The position numbers and the translations under genes were made by a program. This document shows, in pieces, positions 46,344 to 58,640 of a DNA stretch of 64,000 nt (position 1 is the stretch's first letter; each line of letters starts with the position of its first letter). This stretch comes from Boesenbergia rotunda (taxonomy: Eukaryota > Streptophyta > Magnoliopsida > Zingiberales > Zingiberaceae). The DNA lies in contig JAGFNQ010006457.1 of the NCBI GenBank assembly GCA_024364735.1, positions 62,001 to 126,000 on the forward strand, given 5' to 3'. The notes beneath the pieces are model-generated. The model did no database searches and was not told where the DNA came from. It saw only the letters and a program-made list of their open reading frames with translations.

Positions 46344-46458
46344 TGCCCTTTGCCAGGAATCTGCATCTTTGTCTTGGAGGGCCTCATCATAGCTCCAGGG
46401 ATTTGGTTCCTATTTTCCTGGGATCAAGTCCGAAGACTCTCCCAAAAATATGTACCAT

Positions 46459-48231
46459 TCAGGTTGTCTCACAACCCTCCCACTGCGACGAGGTACTACT
46501 GGTGTGTCCTGAGTGACACGTGGTGCAGTAACTTGTGGTGTGCCCTCTTGTACACTTGGTCCTGAAGTTGGAATGCCCCCCCCTTAACTCATCTAGCAAT
46601 AGTCTACTCTTTGGCTTATGGCTCATCATATAGTCCTCTTCTAAGAATCTGACATTTATGCTAACAATTACCTTCTGATCCTTAGGACTATAGAATAGGC
46701 CACCCTTCGTTCCCTTGGGATATCCTACAAACAGACGCACTTCCGTACGAGATTCGAACTTATCAGTATCTCCTTTCAACACGTGTGCTGGACAACCCGA
46801 AATCCGAACATGTCCTAGACTGGGCTTACGCCCAGTCCACAGTTCTGTGGGAGTATGAGGTACTGACTTAGATGGAACCAAGTTCACTATGTACGCTGCT
46901 GTTTCTAGAGCATATCCCCAGAATGAATCAGGTAAGTCTGAATAGCTCATCATTGACCTAACCATTTCCATAAGTGTCCTATTCCTTCTTTCTACAACTC
47001 CGTTCTGCTGGGGTGTGCCAGGTGCAGTTAGCTGGGACTGGATCCCAGCTTCTGATAAGTAGCTCCTAAACTCCCCAGAGAGGTACTCGCCACCACGATC
47101 ATATCGTAGTGTCTTGATACTTTTACCTCGATATTTCTCCACATCAATCTTGAATTCTTTGAACATGTCAAAACATTCAGACTTGCGGCGCATCAGGTAA
47201 ATGTACCCATACCTTGAATAATCATCAATAAATGTGATGAAATATTCAAAACCTCCTTTTGCCTGGATTGACATAGGGTCACATACATCTGAATGAATCA
47301 GCTCTAATACTTCTTTGGCCCTATACCCCTTAACCTTAAAAGGTCTCTTGGTCATCTTCCCTTCCAAGCAGGACTCACAGGTAGGGAGATCCTCCACCAC
47401 CAATGAACCCAAGGGCCCATCAACTATCAACTTCTGAATCCTACTAAGGTTAATATGACCAAGTCTAAGGTGCCAAAGATAAGTTTGATTCATCTTAGAA
47501 GGCTCCTTTCTCTTATTTAAGTTAGACGATGAGATATTTACTTCAGTAAGCATCGTGGGAAGTTTAGGTTCTAGAGTGTACAGATTGCCTACCAACATAC
47601 CTGAATAGATAATCTCCCTGTTTCTCTTAATAACAACTTTATTATCAAAAGTAACAGAATATCCATTCTTAAACAATTTAGAAATTGAAATTAAATTCTT
47701 TCTAAATGACGGTACATAAAGGCAATCTCTCAGAACTAACACTTTATTTCTCTCAAACGATAAATGAAAGACTCCCACTGCTACTGCTGCTACCCTTGAA
47801 GCATTTCCCATGTAGACCATTATTTCTTCATTCGCCAGCCATCGGGTTTCCTGGAACCCCTGCAAAGTATTGCAGACATGGTCAGTGACCCCTGTATCTA
47901 CACACCAGGTACCGGTAGATAGCACCGCTAAACATGTTTTAATGACTAGGTCTGAAGAAATACCTTTGCATTTACGACGGGGACAGTCCGCCTTCCAGTG
48001 CCCTATTTCCTTGCATGTGAAGCACCTGCCCTTTGGCTTCTTCACACCTGTCCGGGGTCCTTGCAATGCACCTGCCTTCTTGAACCCTTCTCGTTTCTTC
48101 TTCTTCCTGCCTTTCGGCTCAGAAGTAGAAACCTTTTGAGTTACCAAGGCATGTGTGCTCTTTTGAAAAAATGCCTCCGCTGCTTGGAGTTCTCCTAGCA
48201 GTTCTCCCAAAGTATAATTCTTCTTATTCAT
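46459..48231 (-). pseudogene. Copia A' gag C-terminus, protease and integrase (590-codon open frame)
   Basis: The best-preserved A-family coding piece. From 48231: MNKKNYTLGELLGELQ, a Lys-rich linker, CCHC knuckle CFTCKEIGHWKADC (about 48033-47992), protease WCVDTGVTDHVC (about 47912-47877), pre-integrase HLRLGHINLSRIQ, CESCLEGK, then integrase LIHSDVCDPM, FIDDYSRYGY and NGVVERRNRT with D,D,E present. The frame ends in a rearranged linker near 46459 before RT. Protease DTG is intact. Gag upstream is separated by stops, so no full polyprotein can be made. Confidence 0.9.
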
Positions 48232-48755
48232 ATTATAGTTGAGGTTGAACTGCTCAAAACTCTTTGGTAGAGACTGGAGTATGATATCGACCTAGGATTC
48301 CCTGTCGATTTCCTCTCTAAGAACCTCAATCTGATTGAGATGAGCCATCATCTTTAGGACATGCTCCCTAACGGTGTCCCTTCAACCATTGTGGTTGACA
48401 TCAGACTTTTCATCGCACTCTGCCTGGCAGCTCGACCTTGGTGCCCGAAGAGGTCTTTGAGGTTTAGCATCATGTCAATGGCAGTGGGCATGGCCTAATG
48501 CTGATGTTGCAGCACATTCGACATCGATGCCAGAATGTAACACCGCGCCATCTCATCTGCCTTTTTCCACTTCCTATAACGCTCCCTCACCTCTTCACCA
48601 GAGTCTTCTCTAGGCTTTTCCGGACATTATTCGAAGAGTACGAATTTGTACTGCTCAGCAATGAGGACAATGTCTAGGTTCCTCTTCCAGTCAATATAAT
48701 TAGGACCAGTAAGTTTATTGTCCTTAAGAATGGTTACAAGTGCAGTAAAAGCCAT
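48232..48755 (-). pseudogene. Copia A' gag N-terminus, broken
   Basis: Start ATG at 48755 (MAFTALVTIL). It contains LTGPNYIDWKRNLDIVL, then a stop in the region of 48625-48640, MARCYILASMSNVLQHQH with a TAG near 48495, and frame changes around 48360-48300 before joining the long frame at 48231. Same family as copia A gag (6472) and F gag (30827). Confidence 0.85.
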
Positions 48756-49797
48756 TTATGAAAAACCTAAGAATCACAACATATACTACTTTAGAAATCG
48801 AAAACAAATTGATTCCTCAAACAATTAATTTTCGAATTTCACCAACACCCCTGTACACCGAGAAATTCGCATGCCACGATAGTGTGGACGTATACTAATC
48901 CCTACATTCGTCAGAAGAGGTTTTACCCAATGATCTTACCATCTTGTCAACCTAACTTTTTGACAAATAAGATCAACAGTTGGTTTTCTTAGGCTCTGCA
49001 GAATAACATTAGTGACTCCGATGGGGAGGATACTGTTATTTGCATCTAAGTGTGCACCACTACACATCACCAAGAAAATTATTTCTGATTATGTGCCTTC
49101 CGATGGGGAAATTGACACTCTCTTCAATAATTTTCTACAGTCTTTTTTGACCCAGTGATCCGCAGAACAAGTCCATCCGATGGGGAGGAAGGCACTCAGA
49201 GCCGACGCGCAGACTTGTTCACATCACTTATCGAATTGTAATGGAAGTCGTTGGACCCTTAGGGTCCCTCTCCCACTTAGTAATTTAACTCGAGGAATTT
49301 TCTAGCACTACCACACAACCAAGAACAGAACCAACATCATGAAATCAATCACAGTGAAAAATACTAGATTTTCCAACTTTCATGGCCCCTTGGTCTCTCT
49401 TGTGCCTCCAGTTGTGCTGTCATTTCGTCCACTCCTCCCTTCATTTTGCGCATGGTACCTTGAGGGTTCTCCGGGCCAAAATAAAGAGTTAATTATTTAC
49501 ATCATTGATCCTATACTCAACACGGGAGTGTACATGAATTCTAGATCAGCTGTAAAATAAAAAACTCGGCTAACATGTGCCGTATTTAATTACAAAATTA
49601 AACACCTAGCCTCGTCAACCCCGAGGATTAAATTATTACAAAAATTACACACAATCACACAAACATTATTTTGGGCCATGAAGTTAGAATATTGTGCCTG
49701 CATCACAGAGTTAGCCTACACACATCCACGCATCAGCAAAATAACATTGTATGAAAAATTGCAAAATTAACCAATCCTAAACACACAAAGCCAGAAA
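48756..49797 (-). other. Copia A' untranslated leader
   Basis: Reverse-oriented counterpart of 5430-6471, including the CCGATGGGGAGG and GACGTATAC segments. No ORF of note. Confidence 0.65.
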
Positions 49798-49814
49798 CCT
49801 CAGCTCTGATACCA
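49798..49814 (-). other. Primer-binding site of copia A' (initiator tRNA-Met)
   Basis: Minus-strand TGGTATCAGAGCTGAGG, identical to the copia A site at 5413. Confidence 0.88.
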
Positions 49815-49816
49815 AT

Positions 49817-50246
49817 TGATAGTAGGTGCTTGGCGAGTTTCCTAAGCGAATACTTAGTTGATCCAAGAAACCTCTCCACACCTACGGATTAAAATTTTAA
49901 CCCGAATGGAGAGTCGTTTCCCATCAACCGTCTCGTGCCGTATTGAACGATCCAAATCACAACTCGGCCAATTACCAAAATCGCTTTGTGATTTTCTTGA
50001 CCGTTCAACCGCGGAAAAGGCGTCGAGTTGATCGCCGCTTTTGTGTTTATGGTCGGGGTCCAGTTAAGAATTCATTAAATATATTTTGCAAGCAAAACAT
50101 GAAATTCTTACACATAAAATGACGAGACATATCCACACAACACATGCACAACATAAGGAAATACAAAGGAGCTTAGGGAAAGTTATACCTTTCCAATCAC
50201 CTCGCAGACTTCTACCTTATGACCCTCCCTTCGCGAACGTCGTGTG
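49817..50246 (-). repeat. Copia A' 5' LTR, interrupted by copia D
   Basis: Homologous to 42934-43350 (TGATAGTAGGTGCTTGGCG versus TGATGGTAGTTGCTTGGCG and onward). The LTR is broken at 50247 by copia D; the remainder lies beyond 64000. Confidence 0.85.
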
Positions 50247-52384
50247 TGTTGGGACCGGGTGCATGCCGACGCGGACACGTATTGTAATTGTTACATAATT
50301 ACATGCAGCGAAACAAAAGCATGAATAATTTCCTAAATTATTCTAACATATATCCTAAGCATGCAATGTGTTCACATAATCGTAATATAAAATTTTTGCA
50401 AAAAAGAAATTACTCTACAAATTACCTTGCGTAATTTGGAAGAAGGGACGAGATCCAACCGTTAGCGTCCCTTGAAAGCTCCGCCTATATTCGTATCCAC
50501 GCCGAGTATCGTCGGGATGACTTCGCTAAGCCATGAGTTTCGTGTTCACGAGAACTACTAGATTCTCCGTGAACACGACGAAAACCGAGAGAGTAATCAA
50601 ATCGAAAGACTCACCACCAAGGTTGGCCGAAGAGGAAGTTCGTCGCAAGGAAGAACTTCATCGCCTTGATGCTTCTCCTTGTGCTCACGGCAAGAAGAAA
50701 GAAGGAAGGCCAGCCAAGAGAGAGGGAGAGAAGAAGAGGATAGAGCCCAAGCAATTCTTGTATGGATCATCTTCCATGGCACCCCTTGGGTCCTTTATAT
50801 AGGGAGAGGTTTCATAATTCCCAAGCAAACCTCTCCTTGATTATGGAATAATTTCTCAATCAATCCATAATCAAGGCTCTCTTTCTTTTGGCATGATTAT
50901 ATAAAATTTATAAAACAAACCAACTATTGGTTCATTATATAAAATTTTATAAAACAAACCAACCATTGGTTCATTATATAAATTTTATTAAACAAACCAA
51001 CTCATGGTTCATTATATAAAAATTTATATAAAATTTATATAACCTTTTATAAAATAAACCAACCTTTGGTCAATTTTATAAAACAAACCAAAATAGCCTT
51101 ATCCTCTTATGGTGGTGGCCGGCCATGACAAGAAGAGAGGAGGCCCCCTCCTTGGCCGACCCATCTAACCCCAATTGGATCAAATCCCTTAATGAATTAA
51201 ACTTATTTAATTCACCCATTAAGTCTTTAAAAGACTTAGCCATTCTATGCTTCCGATGCGTCTGAAATAAATTCAGTTTTGACTATTGTTGGGACTTACC
51301 AAAAATAGTCTATCTCGATTGGAGAATCCAATTCTCAACTCATTTTAAATCCTTCGAATTACTCATTATGCGTGTGACCAAATAGGCTTTCAATTTATGT
51401 TGGCCGTCCATAATTAACTAATTAATTATAGAACGATCATGAGTGGCACCTAGTAGTACATCATGATCCCCAATTAATTGAAAGATCAACGGTTGACCTC
51501 AGAAATGATTCTAAAACCCTTCAGCAGCTATAATGAATCGTGCCCCATTCCCTTCACCATCTTATACCCACTTGGTTCAGGACATGGTCTATGTGTGTCA
51601 GTCCCCACTAGGCTGACTACGTCACACCTAGCCCAAGTAACGTTTCCTCGTCCTATGGATTCTAATTACTCTCATGTATTTAAAAGATTCATACTCTGAA
51701 CATGTCATGCTCTGGCCAGAGGCTTCGAGTAACAATCCGACGATAGGCCTCGGGTATACATCTCCTCGCAAGGAGTGGTGAATCATTTGTAGGCTGTTCA
51801 AACATCTTCGGGCACTTCAGCTTATACCCAATCATCCTGGGTCCACACCTCCTTGGAGATGCTTGCTTAAGATGTCAAAGTATAAGTCTCCATGACCAAG
51901 ATGACTTGAACACCGCAAGTCAAAGGAACATCGCACTTAAGCTGCAGTAAGAACTTCACTGACATATCTATATGTAGACTACCATATGAAGTTTTACAGC
52001 CAGTCACTCCAATGAACTAGTTCCCTTAACTAGCATTCATGTTTATCTCCGGACATCTCAATGTCACCAGCCAGTGAGAATCAGCTGATTAGAGAATAAC
52101 CCATGCTAGTCTCAACAGAATTGATAGTGTCCGTATTTATCAATTCATCGACTAGGGACAATTTCAATACTTCACAATTACACATGTAGAGATAATCACT
52201 AGTTGTGAATTCATCACAAATTCTCTCATGCTGTGAATTGTATTGCGGACATTCAGTATATGAGTTTAAGATCTCAATCAAATACACAAACATGTATACT
52301 CAAATAGTGAATATTCATTTATTAAAATAAATGATTACAATCATAAGGTGATTGCCTTAGGACACTTCTCTCATATCACTAACA
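50247..52384 (-). repeat. Copia D 3' LTR (antisense)
   Basis: 2138 bp; plus-strand ends TGTTGGGACCGGGTGC and ATATCACTAACA. Polypurine GGCCAAGTGGGAGTT is at 52385-52399 (minus). TATA-type CCTATATAAA lies near 50793-50802 (minus). A tandem repeat is at 50890-51090. Compared with the 5' LTR at 58167-58390 there are roughly 14 substitutions and one indel in about 224 bp by my count, about 6 percent. Confidence 0.9.
50890..51090 (+). repeat. A/T-rich tandem repeat, about 46 bp, in copia D LTR
   Basis: Four to five copies of a unit with ATATAAAATTTTATAAAAC followed by AAACCAACCATTGGTTCA; each contains a CCAA..TTGG inverted repeat. Confidence 0.8.
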
Positions 52385-52487
52385 AACTCCCACTTGGCCT
52401 AATGCCAATCGCTACGGTACCCAATACCACAGGCTCTAACATGACCCTCAAACTTACTTTGAGGCAAAGCCTTAGTTAGAGGATCCG

Positions 52488-52860
52488 CTAAATTCCTTTC
52501 AGTGGAATTTTCTCAATTTGTATATCATTCCTACTAATAATCTCTCTGATCAGATGATAGCGGCGAAGCACATGTTTGGATCGCTGATGAGACCTTGGTT
52601 CCTTTGCTTGTGCAATAGCTCTATTGTTGTCGCAGTAAACCGGTATTGCTTCATCAATGGTTGGAACCACACCAAGTTCTGAGACAAACTTCTTGATCCA
52701 GACTGCTTCCTTTGCTGCTTCCGAAGCTGCAATATATTCCGCTTCCGTGGTAGAATCCGCTACGGTGTCTTGCTTGGAACTTTTCCAGCTTACTGCGCCT
52801 CCATTCAAAATAAATACGTATCCGGACTGAGATTTGGAGTCGTCCTTATCTGTCTGGAAA
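52488..52860 (-). pseudogene. Copia D RNase H, broken
   Basis: WKSSKQDTVADSTTEAEYIAAS, PVYCDNNRAIAQAKEP and SKHVLRRYHLI are conserved copia RNase H segments. The frame is lost near 52865 by an indel and at 52488 the C-terminal ADP.TK motif is out of frame. Confidence 0.88.
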
Positions 52861-53056
52861 CTGCATCTGTATATCCACGTATTATCATATCACCTTCTCC
52901 ATATATTAGGAACACATCCTTAGTTCTTCTTAAGTACTTGAAGATTGTCTTGACAGCCGGCCAATGATGCATTCCTAGATCAGACTAGTATCTGCTTGTG
53001 ACGCTCAGAGCATATGATACATCGGGCCTAGTACATAACATAGCATACATGATAGA

Positions 53057-55015
53057 TCATATCGCGGATGCATAAGGAATCTTATTTATGCAAATCCTCT
53101 CGTCTTCTGTGCGCGGACACATAGACTTTGAAAGGTTGATCCCATGCCTGATGGGAAGGTAACCTTTCTTGGATTCCGACATGCTAAATCTTTCAAGCAC
53201 TCGGTCTATATATGTAGACTGCGAAAGACCAAGCAACCGTTTTGATCTATCTCTATAGATTCTAATCCCAAGGATATAGGTTGCTTCTCCCAGGTCTTTC
53301 ATGGAGAAAGTTTTGGACAACCAAATTTTAACTGACTGTAAGACTGATATATCATTTCCTATAAGTAAAATGTCATCGACATATAACACTAGGAATACGA
53401 CTGCACTCCCACTAACCTTCTTGTATACACAAGGTTCGTCAGGATTTTGTGAGAAATCAAACTCTTTGATTGTCTCATCAAAACGGATGTTCCAGCTCCT
53501 GGATGCTTGCTTTAGTCCATATATGGATCGTCGAAGCTTGCATACTTTGGTTTTATTAACCGATGTGAAACCTTCAGGTTGTATCATATATACATCCTCA
53601 AGCAGGTTTCCATTAAGGAAAGCTGTTTTCACATCCATTTGCCATATTTCATAATCATAATGAGTTGCTATGGCCAGGAGCATCCGAATGGATTTGAGCA
53701 TAGCTACTGGTGAATAGGTTTCGTCATAATCAATTCCTTGTTTCTGACGATATCCTTTTGCCACTAATCTAGCCTTAAAGGTAACAACATTACCTTCCAT
53801 GTCAGTTTTCTTCTTGAAAACCCACTTGCACCCTATGGGCTTAATCCCTTCAGGCGGGTTAACCAAGTCCCATACTTGATTTTCGTACATGGAATCCATT
53901 TCCGACTTCAAGGCTTCAAGCCATTTATCCCTTTCTGAATTTATCAGAACATTTTCATAACTGATAGGTTCGTCATTGTTAACGAGTAACACGTCGTTCG
54001 ATTCACTTATGAGAAATCCGTATCTCTCTGGAATATTGCGTGTCCTATCAGACCTACGAAGAAGTGGTGTTGTTTTAGGTTCAACTGATAGCTCATCATT
54101 ATGAGTTATTGGTTGTGGGTCCAGACTAGGTGTCTCTGTAATGCCAATTGGAGTTTCTTGAACTTCTTCAAGTTCAATGCTACTCCCACTGTTTTCTTGT
54201 AAAAGAAATTCTTTTTCTAGAAAAACAACATGCCTTGAAACAAACACGTTTTGTTCCAAGGGATGATAGAATTGGTAACCCTTCGTTTCCTTAGGGTATC
54301 CAATAAATAGACATTTATCAGACTTAGCATCCAATTTGTCTGATATAGTCCGCTTTACATAAGCAGGACAACCCCATATTTTAAGGTGAGTTAAATGAGG
54401 TTTGTTACTATTCCACGTCTCATATGGAGTAGTAGAGACTACCTTGGTCGGGACTCTGTTTAGTAAGTAAACAGCTGTCTTAAGCGCATAGCCCCAAAAG
54501 GATTTTGGAAGAGTTGCATGATTCATCATAGATCTAACCATGTCCATCAAGGTTCGGTTACGCCTCTCATATACACCATTATGCTGTGGTGTATATGGCG
54601 GAGTCCATTGAGACAATATCCCATTGTCCCTAAGATAATGTTGAAACTCTTGACTCAAGTATTCATCACCCCGATCGGATCGAAGTATCTTAATACTTTT
54701 GCCAAGCTGTTTCTCTACTTCACTTCTGATCTCTTTGAATTTCTCAAAAGCTTCAGATTTGTGTTTCATTAAGAACACATACCCGAATCGTGAGTGATCA
54801 TCGATAAAGGTAATGAAGTAGCTATAACCTCCTTGTGCAAGAGTTGACATTGGTCCACATACATCAGTATGTATTAGACCAAGCAATTCTTCCACTAGTT
54901 TACCTTTTCCGAAAAAGGATAATTTGGTCATCTTGCCTTTTAAGCATGATTCACATGTATCAAATAAACCGGGTTCAAATGATTCCAAAATTCCACATCG
55001 GTGTAATTTGGTCAT
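53057..55015 (-). pseudogene. Copia D integrase and RT (652-codon open frame)
   Basis: Integrase: CESCLKGKMTK, LIHTDVCGPM, FIDDHSRFGYVF, HNGVYERRNRT, with the three catalytic acidic residues retained. The C-terminal WGCPAYVKR follows, a linker with SDRTRNIPERYGF, then RT with IGCKWVFKKK, QMDVKTAFLNG, YGLKQASRSW and VLYVDDILLIGND. The frame stops near 53057 before RNase H. Upstream, protease is in a separate frame. Long open frame despite about 6 percent LTR divergence; still not a complete polyprotein. Confidence 0.9.
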
Positions 55016-55225
55016 GCGTTTCTTACATACATGGCCAAGACGACAATGCCACGTATAGGAGTCTATTTGATTATCTATTCGAGCACGTTTGTTGCTAACT
55101 TCGATATTGAAAACGTCACCGGATAAATCTAATATGTAGATACCATTGTATAAAGTTCCGGTCCCATAAAGAACACCATTTAAAGTTATGTAACAGCAAT
55201 TGTTACTAAAAGTTAAATGATAACC

Positions 55226-56326
55226 CTATTTATTCAAGCATGAAAAAGATACAATGTTCTTTATTAACAAAGGAACAAAATAACAATTATCCAATTCTAA
55301 GACATGTCCAGTAGGGAGCACTAGCAAATATGTTTCGATGGCAACAGCAGCAATTATTGCTCCATTTCCAACTCGCAAATTCGCTTCTCCCTTGACGAGT
55401 CTTCTTCTATTCCTTAGCCCCTGTATGTCATTACATATATGTGAGCTACACCCAGTATCAAGTACCCAGGTGTCCAAGGAAATAGAGTGACATTCAATAA
55501 CGAAGATACCTGAAGAGGATGGGGTATCGGATGCCTTCTTCTTCAAGGACTCAAGATAAACCTTGCAGTTTCTTCGCTAGTGACCCTCCTTGCCAAAGTG
55601 ATGGCAAGTGCCTTTTGGTGCCTTTTCAGTCTTTTAGGCCTTTTTCTTCTTTCCCTTATTCTGTTCTTTGGGCTTCCTCTTAGAGCCTTTCTTTGAGGTA
55701 CCAACTAACAGTACCGTCTTCTAATCCTGCTTTACAGAAGGCTCTACAGTCTTCATCAGGTTGGGCAACTCAGGAATGGTAGTCTCCAACTTGTTCATCC
55801 GATAGTTCATCACAAATTGTGAGTAACTCTTGGGCAAACAATGCAGAATTAAGTCAACACTTAGTTCGTGATCCATTGCAAATCCGAGTGTGCATAGTCG
55901 CTCAATGTACCCCAACATCTTCAACACAAACTGTGAGACAGAAGTGCCTTCCTGCATCTTAGAGGTCAAGAGGAGTCTGGAGACCTCGAACCTTTCGGAT
56001 CTTGCCTGCTCGTCAAACAGCTCATGAAGATGGAAGATGATGGTATGAGCATCCATATGCTCATGCTGCTTTTGTAGCTCAGGTACCATAGCGGCTAGCA
56101 TGATGCAACTCGCAAGTTCAGAATCGGCCACATGTTTCTGATAGGCCACTAACTGGTCTGGAGTTGCACCTTCTGGAGGATGGTTGGGAAGTTGTTCTTC
56201 AAGGACATAAGCAAGCTTTTCTGCCTTGAGGACTATCTTCAGGTTTCGAAGCCAGTCCATAAAGTTTGGTCCAGTCAGCTTATTGGTGTCCAAAATGGAA
56301 CGCAAATTCAGAGAAGACATGATCAT
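55226..56326 (-). pseudogene. Copia D gag and protease, broken
   Basis: Gag from ATG 56326 (MIMSSLNLRSIL, LTGPNFMDWLRNLKIVL) runs 201 codons to a stop near 55721. The nucleocapsid region near 55575-55620 reads CHHFGKEGH-stop-RRNC: one zinc-binding Cys has become Phe and a Trp codon has become TAG. The protease segment (55546-55226) has WVLDTGCSSHIC and ends in TAA. Between 55225 and 55016 the linker to integrase is frame-shifted. Confidence 0.88.
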
Positions 56327-57474
56327 GTGATTATCCTAGAAATACAAATTGAGCTTATGTGAGAAGAATGATAAAGAATGCATCAATATACATTAATTAA
56401 ATCCTATTTATTTTTCGAATTGAATAACCCTTTTTATCAATTCGGGATATCGTAGGAACATCTCCAAATAGGTTGATATCCAACCATAGATAAGAACAAC
56501 CATGGCTAGAGTCCATCAAGTTATTCTTAGCTATGAAGGTAGGTAATTATACCGATTACATATTATACATATGTAACTATCACATTATGCTATCAACTAA
56601 TTGAATGATTGCATAAATCATTGGGTTGTTAACTCATTAACAAGTATGCAACAATATACATAGCACCCAACTGCACCTCTCTTTACATCGACCTTGGTTG
56701 TGGCACAACAAATCGATGCTCCAAGCTTAAGGCTGACACATTAATCAAGAAATAGTTTTAATATGGTTGGAGCTCATTCAACCGTTTAGTCAGGCTTGGA
56801 TGTGTCCAATAACCAAAACTAAGGATTGACCTCTGACTCCAACTATATTAATCATAAACTAATTCCATGGTTTGAACATGTTGAGGTTCAAGCCGGGCAT
56901 GGATGTGTCCATCAACCCAAACGAGAAACAAAACTCCGGTTCTAACCATATTAATGGAAGGTGTTGGCCTTAATATTTTGTAAGGGGTTTTGGGTCTCAT
57001 CCTTTTCCTTTTAAGCACATTCATGACATATAATTATGTCATGTTCTAACGATTTCCTTAATAAAGTATGTATGTGACTTAATTTATCAAGTCTCATTAA
57101 TTGAATTAGGAACCGGATTTCCTAATTCTAATTTCATACTTTATTTAAGGAATTGTTTTGGGAAACAATTTCCTAAATTGTCATAATCAATTTCGGAAAT
57201 AATATGTTTAAGACTTTGATTTCTCTAAATCAAATCTTATTAAATTAAGAGACAGATTCCCTTAAATCAACCACATATTATTTACATGAAAATCTTATTT
57301 AAGGAAATAAACTCTATAGGAAACAATTTTCCTAATTAATTTTGGAGATAATAATATGTAAGAGCATCACCTCATAAATCAAATAAGGAAATTATCGTTT
57401 GAGAATCACCTTAAAAATTTTAATGATTTGATCACATATTTTATTTATGGATAATTAATTACAACAGATTATTT

Positions 57475-57720
57475 ACTTGGGGTGGCTCCCCGAGGCACTC
57501 CCCAAAGAAAAGAAATTTGTTGTAAATCTAATTTGGCCTGCTCCCCGAGACATAACCAAATTAAACTTGACAATTAAAGAACTTGTTAATAATATAATTT
57601 GGATGGCTCTCCGAGGCCTACCCAAATCAATTATAACAATTCATATTCAAAATAGGAAATTAAATTATAACAACTAACTTTAATTTGGGTGGCTCCCCGA
57701 GGCACTCCCCAAAGTAAAGA
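57475..57720. repeat. Four-copy interspersed repeat in copia D leader
   Basis: GGTGGCTCCCCGAGGCACT or close variants occur near 57480, 57536, 57603 and 57689, separated by 50-90 A/T-rich bases. Each can pair within itself (GGGG..CCCC and GTGGC..). Confidence 0.75.
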
Positions 57721-57779
57721 ATTTTGTTAATAATTTAAAAACTAATTTGAATTTAATTGTCAATTAATGTTTCCATAAA

Positions 57780-58110
57780 ATGTCTAGACTTTCATGAAAA
57801 GAAAGTGCCCAAAATTACGAGCTTTCCATAAATGGAAAGTTTCCAAAATTAAAAGGTTTTCAGAATTATTGTAAGTTTCTGGTACAAAGAAAACTTATGT
57901 ATTTCCAAAATTAGGAAATTTCCAAAATTGAAAAGTTTCCAAAAATGGAAAGTTTTCACAATTATCATAAAATTTCAGAAACAGAGATATTTCAATAGTT
58001 TGCGAAATTTCATGAGGATTTCCAAACTTTGAAATTCCTAAATCTAAAATTTACCATAATTGGAAAGTTTCCATAATTGGAAAATTTTCCAAAATTGAGA
58101 TCATGACAAA
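57780..58110. repeat. Palindromic GGAAAnTTTCC-type repeat cluster in copia D leader
   Basis: At least ten TTTCCAAAATTGGAAA, TTTCCATAATTGGAAA or TTTCCATAAATGGAAA motifs in 330 bp; each is an inverted repeat of 5-6 bp arms. Confidence 0.75.
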
Positions 58111-58146
58111 GTTTTCCGCAAAACAATTATATGATTATGTCGAACA

Positions 58147-58165
58147 CTAACCGGCTCTGATACCA
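58147..58165 (-). other. Primer-binding site of copia D (initiator tRNA-Met)
   Basis: Minus-strand TGGTATCAGAGCCGGTTAG, one base from the LTR border. Confidence 0.88.
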
Positions 58166-58166
58166 C

Positions 58167-58390
58167 TGTTGGGACCGGGTGCATGTCGACGTAGACACGT
58201 ATTGTAATTGTTACATAATTAAATGCAACGGAAACAAAAGCATGAATAATTTCCTAAATTATTCTAACACATATCCTAAGCATGCAATGTGTTGACATAA
58301 TCGTAATATAAAATTTTTGCGAAAACGAAATTACTCTACGAATTACCTTACGTAACTTGGACGAAGGGATGAGATCCAACCGTTAGCGTC
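58167..58390 (-). repeat. Copia D 5' LTR, interrupted by CACTA element
   Basis: TGTTGGGACCGGGTGC onward, matching 50247-50470. It stops after CGTTAGCGTC where the CACTA element begins; the intact LTR continues CCTTGAAAGC. Confidence 0.9.
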
Positions 58391-58419
58391 CACTACAAGA
58401 ATTTTTGGATTCAACAACA

Positions 58420-58640
58420 CCCAATAGACAATGGTTTTTTGAAAAACCGTTGTCTTTTTTTATTTAACAACGGTTTTTTCCAAAACTGTTGTTGTTGAAA
58501 ATTTTTTTGCTGAAAAAGACAACGGTTGTTAACAAACCGTTGTCTTATGTATGTCAAAGACAACGGTTTTTTAAAAACTGTTGTGTATTGGGTTGGTTAC
58601 GACAACAGTTTTTAAATAACCGTTGTCTATTGGTGTTGCT
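58420..58640. repeat. CACTA subterminal inverted repeats
   Basis: The motif GACAACGGTTTTT, its reverse AAAAACCGTTGTC and one-base variants (AACTGTTGT, ACAACAGTTTT) occur about nine times in both orientations. In En/Spm elements such repeats bind the TNPA-type regulator and help bring the ends together. Confidence 0.85.

Larger units (their letters stand above)
56327..58146 (-). other. Copia D untranslated leader, 1.8 kb, repeat-rich
   Basis: Long non-coding leader between primer site and gag. It holds GGCTCCCCGAGGC repeats at 57475-57720, palindromic GGAAAnTTTCC sequences at 57780-58110 and an AATTAAATTAGG-rich part at 57000-57450. No gene. Confidence 0.7.
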
